In this document: positions 56,827 to 64,000 of the stretch, one piece after another
Layout of the letters: every line of letters starts with the position of its first letter
Position numbering within the stretch: the first letter of the stretch is position 1
From: Glycomyces buryatensis
GTDB lineage: Bacteria; Actinomycetota; Actinomycetes; Mycobacteriales; Micromonosporaceae
Assembly (NCBI RefSeq): GCF_004912275.1
Contig: NZ_STGY01000056.1
Coordinates: forward strand, 152,038-216,037
Direction: 5' to 3'
Length of the DNA stretch: 64,000 nt
Program-made: the position numbers and the translations under genes
The notes under the pieces: generated by a model
Databases searched by the model: none
What the model saw: the letters and a program-made list of their open reading frames with translations, nothing else
Told to the model about the DNA's origin: nothing

Positions 56827-57653
56827 GCCTGGACCGTCGGGTTCGCGGTGCTGCCGAGCCCGTCGATGCCGACCTCGACCAGGTCCCCGGCCCCCAGGTA
56901 CGGGAACCGGCCGGACAGCGCGACGCCCTCGGGGGTGCCGGTGAGCAGCAGGTCGCCGGCGTCGAAGGCCATGAACTGCGACATGTGGAAGATGATGTGC
57001 GCGACCGAGAAGATCATGTCGGCGGTGGTCGAGTTCTGGCGGATCTCGCCATTGACCTTGGACCACATGCGCAGGTCCTGGACGTCGGCGATCTCGTCGA
57101 GCGTGACCAGGTGCGGGCCGAGCGGGGTGAAGGTGGGGCAGGCCTTGCCCTTGGAGAACTGGCCGCCGGAGCGCTCGATCTGGAACTCGCGCTCGGAGAG
57201 GTCGTTGGCGACGACCAGTCCGGCGATGCAGTCCAGAGCCTCCTTTTCGGACTCCAGGTAGGAGGCGGGCTTCGCGAAGACCACGCCCAGTTCGACCTCC
57301 CAGTCGGTGCGGGTCGAGCCCCGCGGAATCTGGACGTCGTCGCCGGGACCGACGATCGTATTGGGGTGCTTGTAGAACACGACCGGCTCGGCCGGGGGCT
57401 CGAGCCCCGACTCGGCGCAGTGGGCGGCGTAGTTCATGCCGATGCAGACGACGGCGCCGGGCTTGGCGATCGGCGGGGCGATGCGCTGCCCGGCAATGTC
57501 GATCACGGGAAGTTCGGCCACGCTGGACACTCCGCCGCGCCCCAAGAACTCGCCGTCGATGTCGCTGTAGAGACCGGAGAGGTCGTAGTGGACGCCCTCG
57601 TGGGAGACGACGGGCGTTTCCAGGCCGGGCTCGCCGATGCGCAGGTACTTCAT
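56823..57653 (-). CDS. FAH-family hydrolase, predicted 2,4-diketo-3-deoxy-L-fuconate hydrolase
   Basis: 276 residues. [61 protein letters not shown] and [13 protein letters not shown] are the metal- and substrate-binding blocks of the fumarylacetoacetate hydrolase family. In the fucose pathway the member cleaves 2,4-diketo-3-deoxy-L-fuconate into pyruvate and L-lactate. Coupled by ATGA to both neighbours. Its product links this operon to the LutABC operon on the other strand. Confidence 0.86.
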   Translation of the reverse strand: MKYLRIGEPGLETPVVSHEGVHYDLSGLYSDIDGEFLGRGGVSSVAELPVIDIAGQRIAPPIAKPGAVVCIGMNYAAHCAESGLEPPAEPVVFYKHPNTIVGPGDDVQIPRGSTRTDWEVELGVVFAKPASYLESEKEALDCIAGLVVANDLSEREFQIERSGGQFSKGKACPTFTPLGPHLVTLDEIADVQDLRMWSKVNGEIRQNSTTADMIFSVAHIIFHMSQFMAFDAGDLLLTGTPEGVALSGRFPYLGAGDLVEVGIDGLGSTANPTVQA

Positions 57654-58498
57654 TGCTCTCCGATTCGATAGATTCGCTGGGCGGTGGCGGAGAAGACGTC
57701 GGGATCCTCGCCGCCGAGGATTTCGATCAGGGCTTCCTTGACGCGCGTGTAGGGCGCGGCCAGTTCGCACATGGGCCAGTCGGATCCGAACATGAGGCGG
57801 TCCGGGCCGAACAGTTCCAGCGCCGCCTGGACGAAGGGCCGCAGGTCCTCCGGCGTCCAGTGCTCCCAGTCGGCCTCGGTGACCAGCCCGGACAGCTTCG
57901 CGACCACGTTGGGCCGCTTGGCGAGCGGACCGACGGCCTCCCTCCAGGCCGCGAGGCCCGCCGCGCCGTCCCGGATCTGCGGCTTGCCGAGATGGTCGAG
58001 GACGAACTGGAGCTCGGGCACGGCCGCGGCGGCCCGGGCCGCCGCGTCGAGCTGGTCGACGCGGACGATGAGGTCGAAGGTCGGGACGGCGCCGGCGATC
58101 CGCCGCAGCGCCGAGACGACCTCCGGCCGGGCCAGGAAGTCCGGGTCCCGCCTGGCCTGGACCTGGTCGCGAAGGCCGACGAGATAGCGGGTATGGCGGT
58201 GAGTCGTATAGCGCCCCAACGTGGTCGGCAGGTCGGGATCGAGCAGGTCGACGTAGCCGACCACCCCGGCGACCTCGGGAACGGCCCCGGCCAGGTGCAG
58301 GAACTCGACCGTCTCGGACGGGTGGCCCCAGTCGGCCTCGACCAGGATCGTGCGGTCGACGCCGGCGGCCTTCAGGTTGGCGCGCAGGTCGGCGACGCCG
58401 AAGTCGCGGTGGATGGCCTCGTACCCGGGTTTGGCCAGCCACGGATAGTCGGCGGTCCAGACGTGCTGATGCGCGTCGATGACAGGACGGGTGCTCAA
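57650..58498 (-). CDS. Amidohydrolase-2, predicted L-fuconolactonase
   Basis: 282 residues from a TTG at 58498 whose TTGA overlaps the stop of the aldo/keto reductase. [16 protein letters not shown] (metal HxH), the HLGKP strand and [14 protein letters not shown] (Asp) define the metal-dependent lactonase group (COG3618) that opens L-fucono-lactone or related aldonolactones. Position after a sugar dehydrogenase supports L-fuconolactonase. The TTG start may lower its yield. Confidence 0.85.
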   Translation of the reverse strand: MSTRPVIDAHQHVWTADYPWLAKPGYEAIHRDFGVADLRANLKAAGVDRTILVEADWGHPSETVEFLHLAGAVPEVAGVVGYVDLLDPDLPTTLGRYTTHRHTRYLVGLRDQVQARRDPDFLARPEVVSALRRIAGAVPTFDLIVRVDQLDAAARAAAAVPELQFVLDHLGKPQIRDGAAGLAAWREAVGPLAKRPNVVAKLSGLVTEADWEHWTPEDLRPFVQAALELFGPDRLMFGSDWPMCELAAPYTRVKEALIEILGGEDPDVFSATAQRIYRIGEQ

Positions 58499-59499
58499 GC
58501 GGGAGCCTCCTCGGGAAGCAACCCGGCGCTGCGCAGGTCGTGCCAGAGCGCGCCGGGAATGGGGTGTCGATACATCGCGAGGGCGTCTTCGATCTCTTCC
58601 GGAGTGCGGGCGCCGACGAGGATCGAGGCGACGGCGGGGTGAGCGGCGGGGAACTGGAGGGCGGCGGCGCGCAGCGGCACGCCGTGGCCATCGCAGATCC
58701 GGGAGATGGCGAGCGCGCGGTCGAGAAGTTGTCGGTCCGCCGCGGCATAGTTGAACGTCGCCCCGGGCCGGGGATCGGCCAGGATCCCGGAGTTGAACAC
58801 CCCGGCGGCGATGACGGAGACGCCGCGCGAGCGGCAGAGGGGGTAGAGCCTATCGAGCGCTGATTGATCGAGCAGGGTGTAGCGCCCGGCGATGAGGGCT
58901 ACGTCGAAGTCCGCTCGCGAGAGCAGGTCGGCGGCCGCGTCCGTGGAGTTCATGCCGATACCGATGGCGCCGACGCGCCCGGCGGCCTTTAGCTCGGCGA
59001 GCGCCTTGTATGTCCCGGCGAGGGCCTCGTCCGGGTGGTCGTCGGGGTCGTGGATGAGGGCGATGTCGACGTGGTCGATGCCGAGGCGGTCCAGGCTCTC
59101 CTCGTGGCTGGAGTGCGCGGCCCGGTAGGAGAAGTCGAAGGCGCTGGCCTTGCCATTGGGCTCGGCCCACAGGTCCCAGGTGCCCTCGTGGTCGACCAAG
59201 ACGCGACCGTACTTGGTCGAGATCGTGACGTCCGCTTCGGAGCGAGAACTCAGAGCGCTTCCAACCCGCTGCTCAGAAAGCCCGGCACCGTAGTGCGGCG
59301 CGGTGTCGAAGTGCCGGACACCGCCGTCCAGGGCGGCCGCGATCGTCGCGGCCACGGCCTGCGGCGTCACCGGTTCGTACAATCCTCCAAGGGGAGCGCA
59401 CCCGAGTCCGAAGGAGGAGACGGAGACCTCGGTGTTCCCGATGCGGCGCCGTTCAAGAGCGGGATGGTCTGCGGCCACAGATCTCTCCAATGCGGACAT
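58495..59499 (-). CDS. Aldo/keto reductase, predicted L-fucose dehydrogenase
   Basis: 334 residues. Catalytic tetrad Asp65, Tyr70 (HFDTAPHYGAG), Lys96 (STKYG) and His150 (ALIHDPD) with FGLGCAPLGGLYEPV: the L-fucose/D-threo-aldose dehydrogenase branch of the AKR family. It oxidises L-fucose with NAD(P) to the lactone. First gene of the five-gene minus-strand operon, about 50 bases from the operator-like palindrome by the gntR start; divergent promoters are shared. Confidence 0.87.
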   Translation of the reverse strand: MSALERSVAADHPALERRRIGNTEVSVSSFGLGCAPLGGLYEPVTPQAVAATIAAALDGGVRHFDTAPHYGAGLSEQRVGSALSSRSEADVTISTKYGRVLVDHEGTWDLWAEPNGKASAFDFSYRAAHSSHEESLDRLGIDHVDIALIHDPDDHPDEALAGTYKALAELKAAGRVGAIGIGMNSTDAAADLLSRADFDVALIAGRYTLLDQSALDRLYPLCRSRGVSVIAAGVFNSGILADPRPGATFNYAAADRQLLDRALAISRICDGHGVPLRAAALQFPAAHPAVASILVGARTPEEIEDALAMYRHPIPGALWHDLRSAGLLPEEAPA

Positions 59500-59550
59500 A
59501 TGAGGCGGTTTGAGCGAGCCTCAGCGTGCGTCCGAAGCTCCCCACCGGAC

Positions 59551-59571
59551 ATCCTATAGGATATATCCTAT
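59551..59571. promoter_or_regulatory. GntR operator palindrome at the fucose/lactate divergon
   Basis: ATAGGATATATCCTAT (perfect 16 bp palindrome at 59556-59571, overlapping TCCTATAGGA) lies at the start of gntR and about 50 bases from the divergent fucose operon start. AGGA within it may also serve as the gntR ribosome site. Identical copy at 30539-30559. Confidence 0.8.
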
Positions 59572-60310
59572 GGGAGAAATGCTGGTGGTGCCTAAACGCG
59601 AGACCTTGGCCGACAAGGCTCACAGCGAGCTGAAATCACGAATCCTGCAGAGTGTCCTCGAACCCGGCACGAAGCTGAGCATCGACGGCCTCGCTCGGAC
59701 AATGCGGTTCTCGCAGACGCCGCTTCGGGAAGCGTTGGCGCGCTTGGAAGCTGAAGGTCTCGTAGAGCGGCGTCCACTCGTCGGATACACGGTCACGCCG
59801 CTGCTGACCTCCAAGGAGTTCAACGATCTCTTCGAGATCCGCCTCCTCCTGGAGCCGATCGCCGCGCGGATGGCCGCCGAGCGGCCTCGGAAGGAGCACC
59901 CGGAAGGTTTGAACGAGATCGTCGGGTTGGAGAACCTGGCCCAATCCAGCGGCGGCGAATTCCACAGCGACGCCAAACTGAGCCAGCTCGAGTTCACCGA
60001 GGCCGACGCCCGGTTCCACTGGGAGGTGGCCAGGCACGGAAGCAGCCAGTTCGCCAACGCGATCCGCCGCCTCGACGCCCACCTGCACCTGCACCGCGCC
60101 TATCTCGAACCCGAGTTCATTCGGGAGACCGAGGCCGAACACCAGGCGATCGCGGCGGCTATCATCGGGAAGAAACCGCTTGCTGCGGAGGAGGCGATGC
60201 GTCGCCACCTCGAACGCTCACGCGTCCGGCACGCCACCGCGTTCCGGAACGCCGAGTCCGCCGCCAGCGCCGCGAAGCCGCGCGCCAAACGCGCCAAGAC
60301 CACACAGTGA
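59570..60310 (+). CDS. GntR-family regulator (FadR/FCD subfamily)
   Basis: 246 residues from ATG 59570; an ATG at 59579 is an alternative but its GGGAGAA is too close. N-terminal winged helix (AHSELKSRILQSVLEPGTKL then LREALARLEAEGLVERRPLV) and C-terminal helical FCD domain (DLFEIRLLLEPIAARMAAER, EFTEADARFHWEVARHGSSQ, EAEHQAIAAAI) with the usual Asp/His metal ligands. Lysine-rich tail. Likely binds the palindrome at its own start and represses both operons; L-lactate or a fucose intermediate is a natural effector guess. lutA follows 14 bases later. Confidence 0.9.
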   Translation: MGEMLVVPKRETLADKAHSELKSRILQSVLEPGTKLSIDGLARTMRFSQTPLREALARLEAEGLVERRPLVGYTVTPLLTSKEFNDLFEIRLLLEPIAARMAAERPRKEHPEGLNEIVGLENLAQSSGGEFHSDAKLSQLEFTEADARFHWEVARHGSSQFANAIRRLDAHLHLHRAYLEPEFIRETEAEHQAIAAAIIGKKPLAAEEAMRRHLERSRVRHATAFRNAESAASAAKPRAKRAKTTQ

Positions 60311-60324
60311 GGTGATGGTTCCCC

Positions 60325-61020
60325 TTGAGCCGCATAGGCCTGTTCATCACCTGCGTCAATGACGCGCTCTACCCGTCCACGCCGAAGGCGGTCGTGGCGG
60401 TCCTGGAGCGCCTCGGATACGAGGTCGACTTCCCCGCCGCGCAGACCTGTTGCGGCCAGATGCACGCCAACTCCGGGTACCGCCGGGACGCGGGCGTGCT
60501 GGCGCGCTCCTTCGAGGCCGTCTTCGACTCCTACGACGCCGTCGTCACCCCCTCGGGCTCGTGCGCCGCGATGGTCCGCGACCAGTACCCCGACCTGACC
60601 GGCTCCGACATCGGCCGCCGCGTCTACGAACTCTCGGAGTTCCTCCTCGACGTCGCCGAGGTCGAGGATGTCGGCGCGCGCTTCCCGCACTCCGTCACCT
60701 ACCACCCGACCTGCCACGGCACCCGCGCACTCGGGTTGGGCGACAAGCCGTTGCGGCTGCTGCGAGCGGTCGAGGACATCGAACTGGTCGAGCTGCCCGA
60801 GGCCGACCAGTGCTGCGGGTTCGGAGGCACCTTCGCGCTCAAGAACTCCGAGGTCTCCTCAGCGATGCTCGCCGACAAGTGCCGCCATGCCTCCGGCACC
60901 GGCGCCGAATATCTTGCGGCGGCGGACAACTCGTGCCTCACTCACATCGGCGGAGGCATCTCCCGCTCCGGCGGCCCGCGCCCCGTCCACTACGCCGAGA
61001 TCCTCGCGAGCGACGCATGA
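60325..61020 (+). CDS. lutA: L-lactate utilization protein LutA
   Basis: 231 residues from a TTG at 60325 with AGGTGA upstream. Two CCG domains: QTCCGQMHANSGYRRDAG and DQCCGFGGTFALKN. These cysteine pairs bind an iron-sulfur cofactor. LutA is one of three subunits oxidising L-lactate to pyruvate. ATGA overlap with lutB. Confidence 0.93.
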   Translation: MSRIGLFITCVNDALYPSTPKAVVAVLERLGYEVDFPAAQTCCGQMHANSGYRRDAGVLARSFEAVFDSYDAVVTPSGSCAAMVRDQYPDLTGSDIGRRVYELSEFLLDVAEVEDVGARFPHSVTYHPTCHGTRALGLGDKPLRLLRAVEDIELVELPEADQCCGFGGTFALKNSEVSSAMLADKCRHASGTGAEYLAAADNSCLTHIGGGISRSGGPRPVHYAEILASDA

Positions 61021-62456
61021 GCGCTAACGCAGGCACGGTCCCCGAGGTCGTTCCCAGTTCCTCCCTGATTCCCGCGGGGGCGAAGTTTCCCAAGGCCGCC
61101 AAGGTCGCCCTGGGGATGCCGCAGATGCGCGCCAACCTCGCCCACGCCACCGGCACCATCCGCGAGAAGCGTGCCAAGGTGGCGGGGGAGCTCGATGACT
61201 GGGAACAGTTGCGCGACGCCGCGTCCGCGATCAAGGCCGATGTCCAGCACCGCATGCCCGAACTCGCGATCGAGTTCGAACGCAAGGCGACCGAGGCCGG
61301 CGCCACGGTTCACTGGGCGCGCGACGGCGTCGAGGCCAATGCGATCGCCGCGCGCATCACCCGCGAGGCGGGCGCCGATGAGGTCGTCAAGGTCAAGTCG
61401 ATGGCGACCCAGGAGATCGAACTCAACGAGTTCTTCGAGGCCCAGGGCCTGAGGGCGTGGGAAACCGACCTGGCGGAGCTGATCGTCCAGCTGGCGGAGG
61501 ACAAGCCCAGCCACATTCTCGTGCCCGCGATCCACTACAACCGCACCGAGATCCGCGATATTTTTCGCGGAAAGATGATCGATGCTCCGACCGGTTTGAC
61601 CGACGACCCGGCGGCGCTCGCCGAGGCGGCCCGCCTGCACCTGCGGAAGCGATTCCTGTCGGCGAAGGTGGCGGTGTCGGGTGCGAACTTCGCGGTGGCC
61701 GAGACCGGTTCGCTCGTCGTGGTCGAGTCCGAGGGCAATGGCCGGATGTGCCTGACCATGCCCGAGACGCTGATCAGCATCGTCGGTATCGAGAAGCTCC
61801 TGCCGACCTTCACGGACCTCGAAGTCTTCATGCAGCTGCTGCCCCGTTCCTCCACAGGCGAGCGCATGAACCCGTACACCTCGATCTGGACCGGGGCGAC
61901 CGACGGCGACGGCCCGAAGGACGTCCACATCATCCTGCTGGACAACGGAAGAACCGATGTCCTGGCCGACGAAGTGGGCCGCCAGGCGCTGTCCTGCATC
62001 CGCTGCTCGGCCTGCCTGAACGTGTGCCCGGTCTATGAGCGCACCGGCGGTCACGCGTACGGGCACGTCTATCCGGGTCCGATCGGCGCAATCCTTGCGC
62101 CCCAACTGGAACCGGGCCGGCACGACGACCTGCCGTATGCCTCCAGTCTCTGCGGGGCGTGCTACGAGGTGTGCCCGGTCAAGATCAATATCCCCGAGGT
62201 GCTCGTTCATCTGCGGCAGGAGGGCCCGCACCAGGCGGGAGAGAAGGCCGCGATGGGCGCTGCCAAAGCGGTGATGGCGAGGCCGAAGCTCTGGCGCGCG
62301 GCCCTGGGTGCCGCCCGGTTCTTCACGAGGCCGTGGCGAAACAAGGGCTATATGCGCAGGCTCCCCTGGCCGGGATCAAAATGGACGGTGAGCCGGGACA
62401 TGCCGATGCCGCCGCAGGAGAGCTTCCGAGACTGGTGGAAGGAACGGGAGCGATGA
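61017..62456 (+). CDS. lutB: L-lactate utilization protein LutB
   Basis: 479 residues. A DUF162-type (LUD) domain (~60-300; GANFAVAETGSLVVVESEGN) is followed by two 4Fe-4S motifs, CIRCSACLNVCPVYE and CGACYEVCPVKINIPE, and a basic C-terminus. It is the iron-sulfur electron-transfer subunit of the lactate-oxidising complex. ATGA overlaps with lutA and lutC. Confidence 0.95.
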   Translation: MSANAGTVPEVVPSSSLIPAGAKFPKAAKVALGMPQMRANLAHATGTIREKRAKVAGELDDWEQLRDAASAIKADVQHRMPELAIEFERKATEAGATVHWARDGVEANAIAARITREAGADEVVKVKSMATQEIELNEFFEAQGLRAWETDLAELIVQLAEDKPSHILVPAIHYNRTEIRDIFRGKMIDAPTGLTDDPAALAEAARLHLRKRFLSAKVAVSGANFAVAETGSLVVVESEGNGRMCLTMPETLISIVGIEKLLPTFTDLEVFMQLLPRSSTGERMNPYTSIWTGATDGDGPKDVHIILLDNGRTDVLADEVGRQALSCIRCSACLNVCPVYERTGGHAYGHVYPGPIGAILAPQLEPGRHDDLPYASSLCGACYEVCPVKINIPEVLVHLRQEGPHQAGEKAAMGAAKAVMARPKLWRAALGAARFFTRPWRNKGYMRRLPWPGSKWTVSRDMPMPPQESFRDWWKERER

Positions 62457-63061
62457 GCGCGCGCGAGGACATCCTGAACCGAATGCGCCGGTCCCTAGAG
62501 GGAGCGGGCGAGGCCGCGGAGGCGCCGCGCGAGTACCGGCGCGCCCTGGCCGGCGATACCGAGGTGGTCGAGCTGCTGATCGACCGGCTGGTCGACTACA
62601 AGGCCCAGGTCCATCACGGCATCGAATCGATCGCCGACATCCTGGACGAAGGGCAACCTGTGGTCGTCCCTGCCGATCTTCCCCAGGAATGGCGGGTCGG
62701 TGAAGCGATCTTCATCGAAGACGATCCCCTGGACCCAGAGCCCATGGACGCCGACGACCTGGATGCGATGGACGCGGTCCTGACCGGCTGCGCCGCGGCC
62801 GTGGCGGTCTCGGGCACGATCATGCTGGACACCGGTGCGGCGCAAGGAAGACGAGCGATCACGCTGGTCCCGGACCACCACGTCATCGTGGTCCGAAGGG
62901 ACCAGATCGTGGGCCACCTGGCGGAGGCGTTGCCGCGTCTAAGCGCGACCAGCCCCCAGACCTGGATCTCGGGCCCGTCGGCCACCAGCGACATCGAACT
63001 CCAACGGGTAGAGGGAGTCCACGGCCCCCGCCGCCTGGACGTGGTCATCCTCGACGATTGA
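62453..63061 (+). CDS. lutC: L-lactate utilization protein LutC
   Basis: 202 residues with a LUD domain: VAVSGTIMLDTGAAQGRRAI, LVPDHHVIVVRRDQIVG, ISGPSATSDIELQRVEGVHG, PRRLDVVILDD at the end. Completes the complex and follows lutB by ATGA. The last ~50 bases of this gene recur, degraded, at 63879-63929. Confidence 0.93.
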   Translation: MSAREDILNRMRRSLEGAGEAAEAPREYRRALAGDTEVVELLIDRLVDYKAQVHHGIESIADILDEGQPVVVPADLPQEWRVGEAIFIEDDPLDPEPMDADDLDAMDAVLTGCAAAVAVSGTIMLDTGAAQGRRAITLVPDHHVIVVRRDQIVGHLAEALPRLSATSPQTWISGPSATSDIELQRVEGVHGPRRLDVVILDD

Positions 63062-63078
63062 TCTCCACCACGGTCGAC

Positions 63079-63348
63079 TCATGGATTGGAGGGGTCGAAC
63101 ACCTCATCGGCAGTTGTCGCCGTGGTCAGAGCGCGGTTCCACCATTCCTCGAAGAGCTGCCTGTCACGACATTCCTGTATTCGTCGTTCCTGATCGGGCT
63201 CCAGGCGGATGCGCCGCCAATCAAGCAAGGTGATCATCGCCCAACTGCGGCTTTCCCAAGCTTGTTGTTCCATCAGCTCCGCTCGCCCCAGTATGTAGCC
63301 GAGCGCTGTCATGTCTCGGCGAAGCGCAGATCCGTATCGGATGCTCAC
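63079..63348 (-). pseudogene. Fragment of Rpn-like C-terminal region
   Basis: 89 residues from a GTG at 63348. LEPDQERRIQECRDRQLFEE and the following NRALTTATTADEVFDPS match, with changes, the end of the neighbouring ORF (TSDQRQQVLECRDEQIFLEW then QRAMTATNAADVFES). Only the last part of the Rpn-like family is kept, so it is probably a decayed tandem copy. Convergent with lutC. Confidence 0.55.
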
Positions 63349-63360
63349 TTTCTTCCTCGA

Positions 63361-63993
63361 CTACGAGTCTTGGCGCGGCGTCGACTCGAAAACGTCGGCC
63401 GCGTTCGTCGCCGTCATCGCTCGCTGGAGCCATTCGAGGAAGATCTGTTCGTCGCGGCACTCCAACACCTGTTGCCGTTGGTCGGAGGTCAGGGCGACAC
63501 CGCGCAGCGCAAGCAGGCTGATCAGCGTTTCTGCGCGGCCCTCCTCGCGGCCTTCCTCGCGGCCCTCGGCGAGGCCCTCGGCTTTCAGTTCCTCTTGGAA
63601 CTTGGCGGTGAACGAGTAGGTCATGGTCATGATTATTCCCTTCCAGTGGGTGCGGGCGCTACCTTTGTCGAGGCCGACCTCGACGTACTCGGCGAAGAAC
63701 TTGGCGGATTCGAGGTCGATGCCGGCGAGGGCGTCGGCCAGAGTGTCGAGTGCGGAGTTGATCTCTGGGTGGTTGCGATGGGCGAGGGTTGCGAAGACCG
63801 TGAGCATGATGTCGTCAGCGGTGCTGAGCGAATTGATGATGAACGGTGTTGTCCGGGCCGAACTCCAAAAGAGTTGAAGGAGTCCGCAGCCTCGCCGACT
63901 GGACGTGGTCATCCTGGATTGACTCCACCGATCAGGTGGAAGACCGCAAAGTCTGTTTTGGTTGGTGCGGGTGCGCGGCTGGTTGCCGCGCAC
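63361..63993 (-). pseudogene. N-terminally truncated Rpn-like (recombination-promoting nuclease-type) protein
   Basis: The ORF reads LLQLFWSSARTTPFIINSLS, MLTVFATLAHRNHPEINSAL, FAEYVEVGLDKGSARTHWKG and then EGLAEGREEGREEGRAETLI, the helical (E-G-R)n tail typical of Rpn-type and related actinobacterial proteins, which are normally near 300 residues. Upstream of ~63880 the reading frame is antisense to a copy of the lutC 3-prime end, so the N-terminal nuclease half is missing. A short functional start at the in-frame ATG near 63808 cannot be excluded. Confidence 0.6.
63879..63929 (+). repeat. Duplicated remnant of the lutC 3-prime end
   Basis: GCCGACTGGACGTGGTCATC and its flanks match 63015-63070 (GCCGCCTGGACGTGGTCATC in lutC) with small changes, including a deleted codon before the TGA. 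Confidence 0.7.
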
Positions 63994-64000
63994 CCGCGTT

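Overview
The window is a high-GC (roughly 70 percent) actinobacterial chromosome segment. Supporting markers are myo-inositol-1-phosphate synthase, the proteasome activator Bpa ending in GQYL, an XRE/DUF397 pair, a mycosin protease with WXG100-like proteins, and the split PurS/PurQ/PurL enzyme. A Glycomyces/Stackebrandtia-like actinomycete would fit, but the species cannot be fixed from the sequence alone.

Layout. 1-4031 is core: the end of ino1, an MFS transporter, a membrane-anchored degenerate cyclophilin, a lysophosphatidic-acid acyltransferase and bpa. About 4100-26060 looks like accessory DNA. It holds small uncharacterised genes with an XRE/DUF397 pair, a type VII secretion substrate cassette without the secretion motor (DUF1023 hydrolase, WXG100-like proteins, a PPE-like protein, mycosin), a 1619-residue single-chain (type ISP) restriction-modification enzyme, and a 5.5 kb integrated-element remnant. 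The remnant has a replication-relaxation protein, three homologous 'box plus iteron array' modules, a palindrome-rich non-coding region, two small coupled ORFs and a frameshifted serine recombinase that abuts tRNA-Leu(CAG).

26147-36536 is mixed chromosomal content: asparaginase, a DUF1877 protein, YgfZ with a Fur-family regulator, an aminodeoxychorismate-lyase-like enzyme, a GlcD-type FAD dehydrogenase, a beta-lactamase-like hydrolase and membrane proteins. 36538-50660 carries arginine deiminase and the purine genes purD (minus strand) and purB, purSQL, purFM (plus strand). purC is not in the cluster. purD is flanked by inverted copies of a ~115 bp intergenic repeat. 50657-54767 holds a PAP2 phosphatase, a divergent ridA/marR pair with two operators, and two uncharacterised genes.

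54788-63061 is the most coherent metabolic system. A minus-strand operon of five translationally coupled genes encodes a complete oxidative L-fucose pathway (aldo/keto reductase, lactonase, fuconate dehydratase, SDR dehydrogenase, FAH-family hydrolase), which should end in pyruvate plus L-lactate. The divergent plus-strand operon encodes a GntR regulator and LutABC, which oxidises L-lactate to pyruvate. A 16 bp palindrome (ATAGGATATATCCTAT) sits at the GntR gene start. An identical 21 bp copy lies at 30539-30559 beside the FAD dehydrogenase gene. The window ends in a small segmental duplication of the lutC 3-prime end with fragments of an Rpn-like protein.
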